Assembly (NCBI RefSeq): GCF_002999335.1
Contig: NW_020312503.1
Location: 62,001-126,000, forward strand
Origin: Cyclospora cayetanensis
Lineage: Eukaryota > Apicomplexa > Conoidasida > Eucoccidiorida > Eimeriidae
Length of the DNA: 64,000 nt
Reading direction: 5' to 3'
The translations under genes and the position numbers were made by a program. Below are positions 32,301 to 43,820 of the stretch, one piece after another (the first letter of the stretch is position 1; each line of letters opens with the position of its first letter). The notes below the pieces were generated by a model. That model saw only the letters and a list, made by a program, of their open reading frames with translations, was not told the origin of the DNA and did not search any database.

Positions 32301-33560
32301 CTGCTCTCAAAAATTTTGAGACATTCTGACCTATTAGCCGACTTTGCCGTGCAAAAAATTGAGGCAGATAGATGCGGGGATACCATAGGGAGCAGGAGAA
32401 GTGCTGGATTCTAGGACTTTTGAGCGCTGACAAAAGCAAGCGGGACTTTCTAGTGATATGGAGTAGGAAAAGCCAACTTCTGTAGTTGACAAGGAAACAG
32501 GTGCAAGCTTCGTTACCTGCGGGTGGCGGAACTCTGTGGCTCATAACACTAGTCACCATGGACGGTATTCCTCGCATGCCTCACTGCTTGTGCCACCTCA
32601 GCATATGTTCTGCCTGAAATAGCTGGCCTCACCTACGGTCGATGATTCTTTTGTTGCCGATTATCAGTATTAAGGTGCCCTCTCAGCTCAGATCTATGCG
32701 GAGGTACTCCCAGGTACGTTTTCTTTACATTAATCTTTTTGTCGCTTTTGAGACTTGAAATCCGAGCATGCTGCATGCGCCGGCTGTACTAACATGCAGA
32801 CATTGAAATGAGGCTGAAAGATCCTTTTTATGGAATGTGGGTTTTTCCTCTTCCCACACTATATTTAATTTCTGCTTCGCCGTAGCAGAGGGCTCACGCA
32901 TATCAATGTTCCAACGGCAATCAGCCATCGAGCCCCCGCAGTCGTTCGGGTTTCTTCAGTCATCCGTGGTTGGCTAGTGCTTGTGCCTTTCTTTCCGTCG
33001 ACTTTTCTCCAGCGGTCGATGCTCACTTTGCCATTTTCGCTGGCATGGTTCTCGTGTTTTTGTCAGCCTGGAGAGTGGCGACAGGGCGGTAATTCATCCG
33101 CTCTCTTGCATGCAGATAGTCTCTGAAGGACAAGTACGGAACTTGAGGACGTGCGTGTTTCAAGGTTGCAGGGGAAAACGTAGCGGGCTGAGCTATACAC
33201 ATTCACTTTCCAGTATATTAATCACGTTTCGCTAAGAAAAGCTACAGAATATAGTGATTGGCTTGTTTCTTCGTGTATCGATTACGTCACTTATTGCAGG
33301 TTACAATTTGCTCGATTATAGAAGACAAAAATGAACTATCCCTATACACTAGATACTATCTGAAGCTAGCTGTGGATGCTCGTAGTGTATAGAGCATGCA
33401 ACAACATGCATTTAGATGTCCCTATCTCTTCATGTCTGGAACTCTGGGGTGTGTGGAGGGGAAGGATAAGGCTCTTTTGAAAGCGCTGTAACTTTCTATA
33501 GATTTTGTTTGAATCTGGGGATGAGTGTATCCCTGCGGGGTCCTTAGATGGAGCGATATA
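29320..33560 (+). mobile_element. Decayed Ty3/gypsy chromovirus, copy C (protease-RT-integrase-chromodomain remnant)
   Basis: All on the plus strand: a gag/knuckle-proximal segment (29460-29640); aspartic protease (29646-29770, VQVHINGQELLAF followed by YTGG where an active enzyme has DTG); RT start (30190-30300, DELPV and CRPAHQI); the RT active-site region (30550-30610, YM then, one base out of frame, DIVVFSQNVQEHLQH); the connection (30765-30830, ENFLG then SLSHYQNFFPGYARI); the integrase zinc region (31305-31370, FWWP); the integrase core (31485-31560, MDIIVG then EVKGQDSIY and SKLAHF); and the second half (31690-31800, LDMTTTKHPEA, LLQCF). A GYSSHASLLVPP segment near 32565-32600 fits a chromodomain remnant. 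A forward LTR-like repeat ends it at 33362-33560. No frame is intact. The 5' part, including the 5' LTR, is missing. Confidence 0.78.
33362..33560 (+). repeat. LTR-like repeat, forward copy (3' of copy C)
   Basis: AGCTAGCTGTGGATGCTC, ATGTCCCTATCTC, GGGGAAGGATAAGGCTCTTTTG, then an AATCTGGGGATGAGTGTATC tail, matching the copy at 25105. Confidence 0.55.
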
Positions 33561-33849
33561 CACATTAGCCTCTGCCGCACCAGCGAGCTTGCACTACCGC
33601 TAGTTCCCATCGCTATAGCGTGTCTCAAGGGCTGTCGTAAAACGAAATCAAATTATTGAACTCCTAGAGAACGTGATCGAAACCAGAAAAATGATGTGGG
33701 GAAACTTGGCAACCCCATGCGTACACAGCCAATGAGTGAGAGGGGGACACCCTGCATTGAGCCATGCGGCGCTGCCAACTGTAAGCCTTCATCTAAGGTT
33801 TTCCTAGGGCGACACGTGATTCCAAACTCAACACAGTAGTCCAAAGCTA

Positions 33850-34030
33850 TCGAATGTTCTCAGAAAAGTTCTCTTCTTCCCCTGCCCGCACTTTTCACGG
33901 TTCCCGTGATGAAGAGAGCGGTTCGGGTAGGGCCTGCCTTGCTGCACCCTCCAGGCACTCCGAACATTCACAGCTAGTTACCCAGCGCATCCAGCGCATG
34001 CGTACAGAACATTGCGTTTTTGTGTATCGA
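33850..34030 (-). repeat. LTR-like repeat, reverse copy
   Basis: Reverse complement order: AGTTCTCTTCTTCCCC, then CTTGCTGCACCCTCC, then ACATTCACAGCTAGTTA. It forms an inverted pair with the forward copy at 33362, about 0.3 kb apart. Confidence 0.5.
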
Positions 34031-35039
34031 GCCGAGACCACTGTGGAACAGATATTACATACAGACAAAAACCAAATGGTCAACTGTTTGCTAAATATGA
34101 CGTGTACTAGAACGTGCATGGATGCGTACTAGCCCGCTACCGAAGCAGACAGAGCGCTACAAGATGCTTTCTACACTTAGTTGGCTGTTCTTCACCCAAC
34201 TGGAACAGTGTGCATAAGTGAGCATCGGCGGCTGATAATCCTCACTTTGCTACAGAGCTCACGCAAGTTGATAAAAGTTTTCTAGCAGTGCTTTCTGTCC
34301 ACCTTATACACGGCAGGGAGCTCTAAAGTTGAATGACCGTGCAGGAAGACGCTGAAGAGACCCGCTGATTTCCAAATTATGTACTTCATACCTCAAAGTA
34401 AGCTATACTACCAGTCTTGCGCGCTCTCTTACCTGATTGTTGTATGTACTGCTATGGTACATCAGCTGGGCCGAGGGAAGCCCGCAGCGCATTTAGCCGG
34501 GCTGCGCCCAAACTTTATTCAAGACCTCACCGCTCAACAGGAATGCACAGTTGTTGCTGCTGGCTTTACAGGAGAGCATCAGGGAAAGAATTTCCACCCT
34601 TTGTCAGGAGGGTTGCTTCTCGTTGTCTGCGGCGCCGACGACAGCCTACTCGCGCCAGCCCCAGACCGAACCGAGAGCATGCAATCCTTGTGCTGGAAAA
34701 AGTGTTCGTAATCGGACTAAAACCTTTTCTATCGTCGCATTCTTGTTTTGGTGTTATCTGTTTTGCCTAATGCCCTGTCTGGCTCATGCTAGTTGAGCAG
34801 ACAGCGGCATTTCCATTTTGATGTCGTGGTGGTGGTGGCTCTTGAACGACATACCTCAAGCAACCGCTATAGTCTATTGCAGTTTGATTGCCCGCGCCCT
34901 CGGTTGAGCTCAAAATATCTGCCTACGCGTTTCGCTGAAGGAGTGGCCGCTTTTGTGGAGGGCTTCCCGGGGTCGTTGAGTGAAGATATGCTAGGATTAC
35001 ACTACTGAGGGAGAGGGTTTTACTCTGTAGGAAAGCAAG
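34031..35039. other. No gene seen; NMT upstream region
   Basis: About 1 kb before the NMT start. Overlapping plus-strand frames at 34379-34796 have no recognisable content and no clear splice link to NMT. Confidence 0.4.
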
Positions 35040-38000
35040 ATGCCTGCTAATTCAAATACAGGGGAGAGGGGCATGGCCCATAAAGATGGGCTGGAATCTA
35101 AGGAGGCAGATACCCCGACCACCGCTGCATCGGCTTCACCTGCTGGCCGGCAGGCCGTTCCAGCCCAACCCGCCGCCCCTGTAGCCTCGATAGGACCAAC
35201 TGCGCCATCGGCAGCTGAGCTGGCGAAGATGCTACGAGGCAAGCTGATAGAATTCCTTACCCTTCATAGCAGTGTTATTCACCGGGTACAGCACCCGCAC
35301 GTTAAGACGATTTTTGATGACACAAGTGGTCAAGTGGTTGGGCGGGTCGGCCATTAGTGTCTTTTCAGGACACGCCTTCATGACGTAGATCGAGAATATT
35401 CCCTATGCATATGATCAAGCTAGCTATTCTCACTACGGGTTATCTAAGTAGCTTTTTTCCTGTTTGTAGACATGCGGGTTTCGGACCGCAAGGCGAACAG
35501 TGCGCATTTGTTCTGGGACACCCAACCTGTACTGAAGGCATCAGAGCTTAACAGCCTTACGCCAGCTGTAAGGCACAGGCCGTGGGCCACGGATTAAAGT
35601 TATTTAGATGATAAATCACACTTAGATGGTGGCGCGCTCGCCCCCTTCCGTGCAGCATAGGGAAGGATCACTGATATGACTGCATGCTACCGTGTGCCGT
35701 CGCTGCTGCGTTCGTTCGCCTCAGGACGAAGGTCCCATTGATGCAGCCAAGACCATTGACGACGTGCGCAAGGTGAGTTTATCACTGTTGCCCTCTTAGC
35801 CCTTTTCGCACCTTTTTGCACGTCAAGAGACCTAAGCACACCGAATTGCGGTTCCCCCATTTGTTCCATCTTTTTTGCTTTTCTTTCAACTGATGTCCCT
35901 TTAGGAGCCTTACAACCTACCCAGTGGATTTATATGGTCCGAATGTCCAGTTAATGATCCGGCGGTCGTAGATGAGGCAAGTCGCGAAGAGAAATCACTC
36001 CATCGTGCATTCCGCGGGAGTATTCGGTTTTCTCTAAAAGGCATAGGGTCTGCCAGTCGTGACGTACAGTCCAGTACTCATGATTTAAAGCGGAAAGTAC
36101 TTTCTTCGCAATGTGCTTGTGTATGTTTTAGCTGTATCACCTGCTGGCGCTGCACTACGTGGAAGATGACGACAATCTGTTTCGCTTTAATTACGGTCGG
36201 GAGTTTCTTCCATGGGCTCTGGATCCCCCCGGAGCCATTAAGGAGTGGATAATCGGCGTGAGAGTCGAGTCCACTAAAAAGGTAAAATTCGCATTTCACG
36301 CCATTCACTTATCTCCCTTTCGGAACCTGCAGAAAACATTTTCACCAGCGATCTTTTTCCACTTCGCACCTCTTACTTGTGTATAAGCGGAAGGACAAAA
36401 CACTGACTGCCATCCCGATCGGTTCCGCGCTGTAATTCAAACGCAAAAGAGATTTCATATCACAAATGTATGCACGAATGCACGTAAATTTGGAGGAACT
36501 CTGGACATGTATATGTATATATCCCATGACAAGGTAATGCACACGTCTGTTGAATGGACTTCTTTCTGCACTGCAAGGCATAAGATCTTTCTTTTTCGTG
36601 GTGTCATTTGGTGTGCGGCTTCGTCAATAAGCTTCCTTCGATTGTTTATTGCCTTCGGACCCTCCATTAATTCTTTTCGTTCAGCTGGTTGGTTTTATTA
36701 CGGCGATCCCAACAGCATTACAGTGCAACGGCAAGAGAGTCCAGGTGGCCGAGGTGAACTTTCTGTGCGTTCATAAGAAACTTCGCAGCAAACGCCTCGC
36801 CCCCGTGAGTCCCTCCATTTAGAGGAACGTACTGCAGAGCATTACAACTCACGCAACGCGCTAGCTTTATCTGCTTTGTACAGTTTGACAAATGTACAAG
36901 TGTTGTGTGCATGTCTGCTGGGTAGTTGTGTCGCATCTTGCACACCTACTATTATGCATACTGATAAAGACTGTGCTCAAGTTTTGTGCATGAGTGTGGG
37001 AAAATAGCAGTGCTCTTGCTATTAAATGTGCATATCGCCACCAACGTGTATGTATGAATATATTTGGCTACATAATGTGTAAATACCTGTAAAGTATACA
37101 GTTTGAGCAACGCTAGCCGAAAGGAGAAGTGCTTCTGTGGCTCGTTTCACAATTTCGTATTATTGATGGGCCTAAGGGGTCAGTTTGGGGGCAGCCATAA
37201 TCCATCGCGAGGGATGCTGCGTGAATAATCAAAGTCATTTGATACGGTTGCATCTTTTCGACGTATGTACAATGGGATCGAGCCCGATAATTATAGCGGT
37301 AGCCTTTTATTATGATAGCCAAGGAAGTTCTTTTGTGCTATGTTCAAACAAGGGATAAGCCTGATAGGGGGTAGGTGCTGCGCTTTTCTGTCATGTTCAC
37401 CTTGACACGTTTGAGAGTGCTTTTCAATGGGATCCGTCGAGGGAATCTTTATTGCGCTCTATGTGCCTCCGCTGGTTTTACTGAAACAGGTGCTGATCAA
37501 GGAAATTACTCGGCGGGTTAACCTGAAGGGGATCTGGCAGGCGGTGTATACAGCAGGTAAAAAGGAACACATCCCCCCTTTCGTTGGCCTCTCAATGGCG
37601 ACTCTCGCCGGTAGCACGGAGCGGCATCTTTTTTTCTTCTTCTGGTGACTGCTGTTTTGCGTCCTGGAAGCAACCCTGCGTTGCACTGACGTGCCTATAG
37701 TGACTCTGTGGGATCTTTTTGCGTTTGCTGCCGTTTGTTAGGCGTTGTATTGCCGACCCCAGTTGCCGAATGCCGCTACTGGCATCGGTTGTTAAATCCA
37801 AAGAAGCTCGTGGAAGTAGGATTCAGCGGCCTTGGACAGCGGATGACAATTAGCCGGAGTATAAAACTGTACAAGGCAAGACGAAGTATCAGGCCCCAGT
37901 CACACCGCCTTAGACTCATTGTGCACCCGACAGCTTGTTGCCGCTTCCTGGAGAGCTGTTGACGAGGCTTTGACGGACTTGTCATTAAAAGTGTGATGGG

Positions 38001-39479
38001 GGTCGGTGTTCGTAGGTGCGCGAAGAGCCCGCAACTGAGGGTCTGCGCCCGATGAAGGAGTCAGATACACCTCAGGTGCACAAACTGCTGATGGCTTACC
38101 TGCGGTGCGTTTTCTTTGGGCTGGGTCTGGGGTTTCATTGCTTCCATGTGGCTAGAGACCATTAAAGCATATATAATGCTGTTTCAAGCAGGATTTCGAC
38201 TGGCGCACAAAGACTTGCTGGTGACTATGACGCGTCAGGAATTTCAAACTACATCCGGACTTCACGGAGGAGGAAGTACGACACTGGTTAACCCCACGAG
38301 AAAATGTGGTGTATGTATACGTTCGACAGCACGAAGGTGAGTTGGTGCCACTAGATGTGCCATTCTTAGGCACCTCAAGAGGTGCCTAAGAATGGCAGGG
38401 GAGCATTCCTTGTCATGGCTGGCGAATAACTGAAGCGTCCTCGCCATTTGGCTCACAGGCTCCAAGTTTTATGGCCCGTCTACTGCACGTGGCTCGTTCA
38501 AGAGATTCACAGCAAACGCCATACTTTGTTTGGCGCCAGTAGCACAGTTCGGTCCTTACATAACGTTATTTTGAAGGGAGCTGCAAACTGCCTAATGGCC
38601 CAGGGTCCATCACGTATCTCCTCGTCTCCTTGGTGCTCAGGAAAAATAACGGATCTTACTTCTTTCTACCAGCTGCCATCTTCTGTCATTGGGCATCCGA
38701 AACACAAGGAAGTAAAGGTGAGATCCAATACCGAGGACTAGGCATACCACATCAGCTCGTCGTACCTGTATTCCAGGATTGGGCTTTTTCTGTTCTCTCA
38801 GCATTGATAGAGGAGGCGGACCAGTAAGTCAGTTTGCTCTGCCGCCCTCTCAGATGCAGTACTTTTGGTGTATAGGTGACTCTTCGCAGGCAGCGTACTC
38901 TTTTTACAACGTTGCCACCACCGTTCCGCTTAAGGACCTTATGCAAGATGCTCTTTGCTTGGCCAAGCAGAAGTAAGAGCCGTAGCCTATGAAACCCTTC
39001 AGCACCAGGCCACGCTTGCATGCACATCCATGTCAGACTGCTTCTTCGGCTCTCGTTGTTCTCAGGGACTTCGATGTTTTTAATGCATTAGATGTCATGG
39101 ATAATAAGACATTTGTAGAGGTGAGTTGCATGGCTCATCAGGATGGGTGCGAACTGCTCCGAAGTACCCACTTTTTGGACGAAACGATGAGTTCCATAGC
39201 ATGAATTTTCAATTTGTTTTCTGCGTCCGCATCAGGACCTGAAATTTGGAGTTGGTGATGGCTTCCTACGCTACTATTTGTACAACTGGAGGTGCCCTCA
39301 GGTAAGTATTTGGTGCTTGGGTAGGTAGAGCAGTGTTTTGGCCGCTTCCTGTCCTTCAAGAGCGTTCTAATGCACTGACATGTAGTGGGGATACTGTGAA
39401 CTCTGCAATCGAGGCTGGTTGTCGTTTCATATGTGCTTGACAGGTGCAGCATAACGATATTGGTCTGGTACTCCTTTGA
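35040..39479 (+). CDS. NMT: Glycylpeptide N-myristoyltransferase
   Basis: Fifteen exons keep frame: 35040-35328, 35470-35567, 35725-35772, 35905-35976, 36132-36281, 36685-36804, 37490-37556, 37742-37875, 38016-38104, 38239-38336, 38641-38717, 38890-38972, 39066-39120, 39236-39301, 39444-39479; 493 residues. NMT moves myristate from myristoyl-CoA to N-terminal Gly of cytosolic proteins. Family motifs in order: [48 protein letters not shown] (oxyanion-hole Phe-Leu), [82 protein letters not shown]. It ends in GLVLL, keeping the C-terminal carboxylate position used in catalysis. The first about 90 residues are Ala/Pro/Thr-rich and variable, as in the family. Introns after 35976 and 37875 have GC donors. 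The end of exon 1 (35328) is the least certain junction. Confidence 0.95.
38358..38397. repeat. Perfect 19-bp inverted repeat with 2-nt loop in NMT intron 10
   Basis: The left arm 38358-38376 and right arm 38379-38397 are exact reverse complements, separated by AA. It lies 21 bases past the 5' splice site of the intron 38337-38640. The RNA could fold into a very stable hairpin; as DNA it could extrude a cruciform. Confidence 0.95.
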
Positions 39480-41239
39480 GTCTGGAAAGAAGGCGTGCAC
39501 CTCTTTGCGCGTATTACTGCCGAGACCAATTTGCTGATGGGGTCTCGTAAGCGGCTCGACAGGGCTAAGTCGGCAATGTGCAAGGTACAATAGACACTGT
39601 CAGCACAGGACTCTAGCAAATCAAAGGACTGCAGGCGCCTAAATGACTGAAGTGACGTCCACTTACTTCAGCGGTTTTGTCTGCTTGGCTCCATTGAACT
39701 ATCAGAATCCGACGCATTTTACAAACTAGCAGCGTACATGTTTGGTTGAGAACGGGGGTCCCGTCAGTGCTACACTTGTTCTGCAAAGTTTCATTCAACT
39801 TGTTCAAGTGGACATCGCAATAGTGGATAAGCAGTACCTCTAGCTCATCTGGGCAATATTTTGGTTTTCTTCTCGTGTCGAGCAGAGGTCTCACTTTTTC
39901 CTTCTGTTTGGCACGGCACGATAGAGCTGAAGTAAGGGACACATTGCTTACATTTTGATCTGCTCTATGGGCACCGCAAGCACTTTCGGGTAGCGCGAAT
40001 GTCTAGCCATGCCTAGTGCCGTGTAGCATTCTGCAAGACAGGTAGGCATGCACGCGCAGGTCTGGACGGTAGAAAGATTAGATAATGCCTCTGGCTGATC
40101 TACCTCACTGGCATTCTGAGCGAATGCGTCCCTTGGTTACCACCAATGTAAAACAAATACCAATGAAGGCCAAAGATTTTGCCCTTTGACTCATGTTAAT
40201 TTTTATTCGGACAACCCTTAAAAGTCCGAGTGGCAGCATAGGACTAACAAACTATGCGCCGGCACACAGCCTACAGGAATATTCCTTTGCACTCGTCTCG
40301 AGCGTGCGTTTTAAATCAGACGCATACAAATCAAAGGCTTCTATAAACAACCTGAGCCTGTTATGAATTATTTGCCTAAACTGCCCATTAAACTACCCTG
40401 CCTCTGACCATCTCCTTTCTCCTTTGCAGACCCGTGTACCTTGAATTGGTGCCAAAGCAAGAAGATTCGTCATTTATGGATGTTCCAATGTTCTTTATAG
40501 AGTTGCCAACTTTACGAGCACAAGCTTAATTATGTGCGTATGTTTCCCCTCGCTACAAACCAAAGCACGTGACTTACTGTGCCTGGAACTGCAGGCCTGC
40601 AGTGGCAGATGACCAAGTGTTGCAGGCCCAAGTCGGCCTTTTGTCAGGCGTCCATTAGAAAATGCTTCTGACTTTCGCTGATTATTTTTGCCTAGCTGTG
40701 CTCCTCTGCATCGCTACATATGCATGACTTTGTTCGATTATAGTGCTCAGCTACGCACCAAAAACAAATACACCGTAGCTAAAGGAATTTCGCCTTCCAC
40801 GATATTCGAACAGATAACGTGACACGCTACCCCTAGCACCAAGCTCACCAGCATACACGAACACAGCTCGTCGTTTGCAGGTACTTAGCTGAAGCATCAG
40901 ACTCAAACACGGGCTGGTTGAGCGAACCCCAGCGTTTCTAGGGTCCCGCCGGTGGGAGGCACCCGTATGCTAACGTAGCGGCACCCACCTTAGGAGAATC
41001 ACCGTCTGCTTCACGTTCTAGCTCATGCTTTCGCAATGGAACGAAAATACCGAAGCTACTACACAGAACGCCTAAGGCAGCACGTGCACTACAGTTGATG
41101 GGGCTGGAAAGCTATATGTGGCCAAAAAGCTTATCATTTGTGGTTCACAAAGGCAACACTGCATTGCATCATTGTGGATGGGTCAGCAAGCAGCTTTCAC
41201 GGCAAAACGAAGCAAGCTGCTAATTCTTATTGTCAGTGC
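39480..41239. other. No gene seen between convergent NMT and MAT1
   Basis: About 1.8 kb between the two 3' ends. A minus-strand frame at 39613-39942 (109 codons) has no motif. The rest is AT-rich with frequent stops. Confidence 0.45.
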
Positions 41240-42657
41240 TCACTGTAGCACCAGCAACATCCCGCACAGCTCTTGCCTACCGCGACCCCTGACGAGCTCG
41301 GGAACATATCCGGCTGCCACCCCTGCCGCATCGAAGTCAGCCACACTGGTGTAGCGCCTCCTTGGGATATGTTGGTCCTCTCTTATTGACGCGTCGATGG
41401 GACGCGCGCAGTCTGCAGTTCCTGCTGCGGCCGTCAAGTGGCTAACCCCGGCGGAGTCTCCATGGAATAGCGAGGAGTACTGCCGCTCTAGCACCTGTGC
41501 ATTCCACGCAACAACACGAAACACACAATCCGGTGGACACTCGCCGCACGAATATAAAGACGGTACGTCACATCAACTGATGCTACTGCTACTGATTCAG
41601 CATAAAGTGCTGCTCATGGCAAGTAAGCAGCTGTTGCACCGTGCATGGAGGGCATCCGCAAAGGGGAAAGCCCACATGTAGGTACGGTTCGTCGTTAAAT
41701 TTCAGGTTTTTGCCCAAAGGCTTGTATTTGACGATTTCGTAAAAGTTGCCTTCCTTCTTCACTATCTCCTTTATCTTCCTGACTCTCAGGGCGGCCCGTG
41801 CGTCGGAATTCTGCTGCTGCTGCTGCTGCTGCTTCTGCTGGTGGTGCTGCGACTGAGTACGTCCATGGCCCTCAATGTCTCGCAATCGGTTCTCGAGCCT
41901 TCGCTTCAGCTGATCGTCCGTGCCATAGACCAACTCGTAAACTGCAATCGGCAAAATGCCCACACAGGCCATTTTGTGTTGCCCGCTGCGATGATGGCCA
42001 GAGAGCTCAGTGAACCCAAGCCGTACACACAGTCCATGTACCAGGAGAAAAAGTGACACGTTTCAATGTGCCAAGACTAGGCGCCGATAGGGGCACCAGT
42101 GCCTCGATAGGGTAAAACGGTCATGGAAAACTTCCGGCTAAAACACGTACTGGTCTCTTCTTTGTCTTCTAAATAATCATTGTAGGCGGGGGTGCTGTCG
42201 AAGTTGTCCCGAAGGGCGTTCAAGCTGATACAGCTCACACGCAAACGGCATAAACTGGTGTTATAAGTATGCCAATCGCAGTACGTTTCTCCGAAATGCA
42301 GTGCGCGGAGTATGATTTAGCACTCGACAGAGAAGGGTAGCCCAGTTAAAGAGATGCTAGGAATAATGCACAAGAGTGCATGACTTACGCGTTGTTGACA
42401 CGCTTTCTGACTTCCTTCTCTACACTAAAGAGATCCACTTCTGGCTCGGTTAGCACGTAATTCCCCCGAGTGAGTGCCCGACGGCATACGGGACAGGAAC
42501 CTTTGGCGCTTGCAGCCACCCCAACAGGCGCATCAGCAAACTGCAACTGAATGCAGGAGTCACAGAGCCGGTGCGAACACACGTCAGAGTAGTACAACTT
42601 CTTCTCTGGATTGTAGCAGCAGTTCTCATAGCAGACAGGGCATTGGTATTGGTCCAT
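41240..42657 (-). CDS. MAT1: MAT1, RING subunit of the CDK-activating kinase / TFIIH
   Basis: Four exons on the minus strand: 42657-42389, 42224-42151, 41941-41676, 41494-41240 (TGA), giving 287 residues against about 309 in human. MAT1 bridges CDK7-cyclin H to the TFIIH core in the nucleus. The N-terminus starts MDQYQCPVC and carries a complete C3HC4 RING (CPVC, CSHRLC, DSC, CPVC), then KRVNN, the YNDYLED segment and YELVYGTDDQLKRRLENRL, all in family order. A Gln run (41811-41832) interrupts the coiled-coil region. The C-terminus (YTSVADFDAAGVAAGYVPEL) resembles the family tail. The exon 3 donor (CAT|GTGGGC) is weak; ACG|GTGCAA further on is an alternative that would add 11 residues. Confidence 0.85.
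41811..41832 (-). repeat. CAG repeat encoding a Gln run in MAT1
   Basis: Seven CAG codons in a row on the coding strand, flanked by more Gln-rich sequence. Confidence 0.9.
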
Positions 42658-43820
42658 CGTGGATCTTCGCCAGTAATGAAGTCATCTCTTATATCCCCTT
42701 TTCCGTACGGATACAGAAAGAATATTACGTTAAACAGTCAGTCTTTCCTCGTAGTCTCCAATTCTGGAAGGGCCCGACCCAAACGATGATGCGGAGGGTG
42801 AGGTAGGCCTCCCTAGCCCGGCGGCACTCTATTACTCAAAGCCATAAAGTTACATTTTACCAACATTAAGTTTTGTCATGCCAGGCGACTAGAGTATAGA
42901 AAATTGGGCACTCAGGGTCCCATCTCGCAGCCAACGTAACAGGAATCGCAGGGCCCCTCACCACTGACCTGCTACATACCTACCATCATGAATGGAATCA
43001 CGATGGTTCTCCCCACTACTGCCTTTTTAAATGCTCTAAAGTGAGTTATTGTGGCCGACATCGACGAAGTTTGGCCTCGTTAGGACTCCGCCTTGGTTTC
43101 TGGGATGCTCTCTTTTGGCTTCCGCGTTGCTCAGAAAAATGATTCTCTCCTGTGAAGCCAAGACAAGTTTCAGCGACCAATTTGTATCGTAGGAAAGCAT
43201 TTCAAAATAGTGTAGGGCCCCAACCAGGTGCTTATGAGAGGCGATCAGCGTAAAAGGCGGGTTCTCCGTTGTACTAGTCGAGAACCTAAAGAATCAGAAG
43301 GTAGTGCTTGATAGTGCCTTCACAAGCAAGCTCCATTTATACGGAGCAGAGGTCCCCGAACCAAGCGGGAGCTGTAGCTCTGTTGTTCTTGCGAAAGCAG
43401 GTGGCAGGACGGGCATCTGCCCTTTCCGCTGTCTCAGCGAAGTGCCACCGGACAACACCACACTTGTAACAGACTGCCCCTACAACGGAATTGGGGGACA
43501 GAGCGATCCCATACCTCTGAAACTAATAAGCGCATCTTTACGTGCCCCATGGGCGGCGTCCACAGCTCAAGTTTGCTGGGCGCAGGGCACTTCTGGTTTG
43601 CAGCGTCCCGTGTTCTATCTACTACGCGTATTTCGCTGTCTTACGGTGGGCAGCGATGGCAGAAGCTGCCGTGTGTGTGTGCGCGCCTCGAGACGTGGCA
43701 TTCTACACCTGGAAGCACCGGCCCCTGGCCTTCCAACCAGTGCTGCGCGGTCACGCAGGTACTGCAGCTAGAGGGGGGGTGTGACGTTCTGCAGCAGCAG
43801 GCGCTCTACTGCGCTTCTTT
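42658..43820. other. Intergenic, MAT1 upstream region
   Basis: About 1.1 kb. A 155-codon plus-strand frame (43304-43771) and frames overlapping it have no recognisable motif. Coding potential is undecided. Confidence 0.35.

Noticed and set aside
33362..34030. CRISPR-like or prokaryotic repeat array
   Set aside because: The repeats are two diverged inverted copies of a dispersed eukaryotic element, with no regular spacers.
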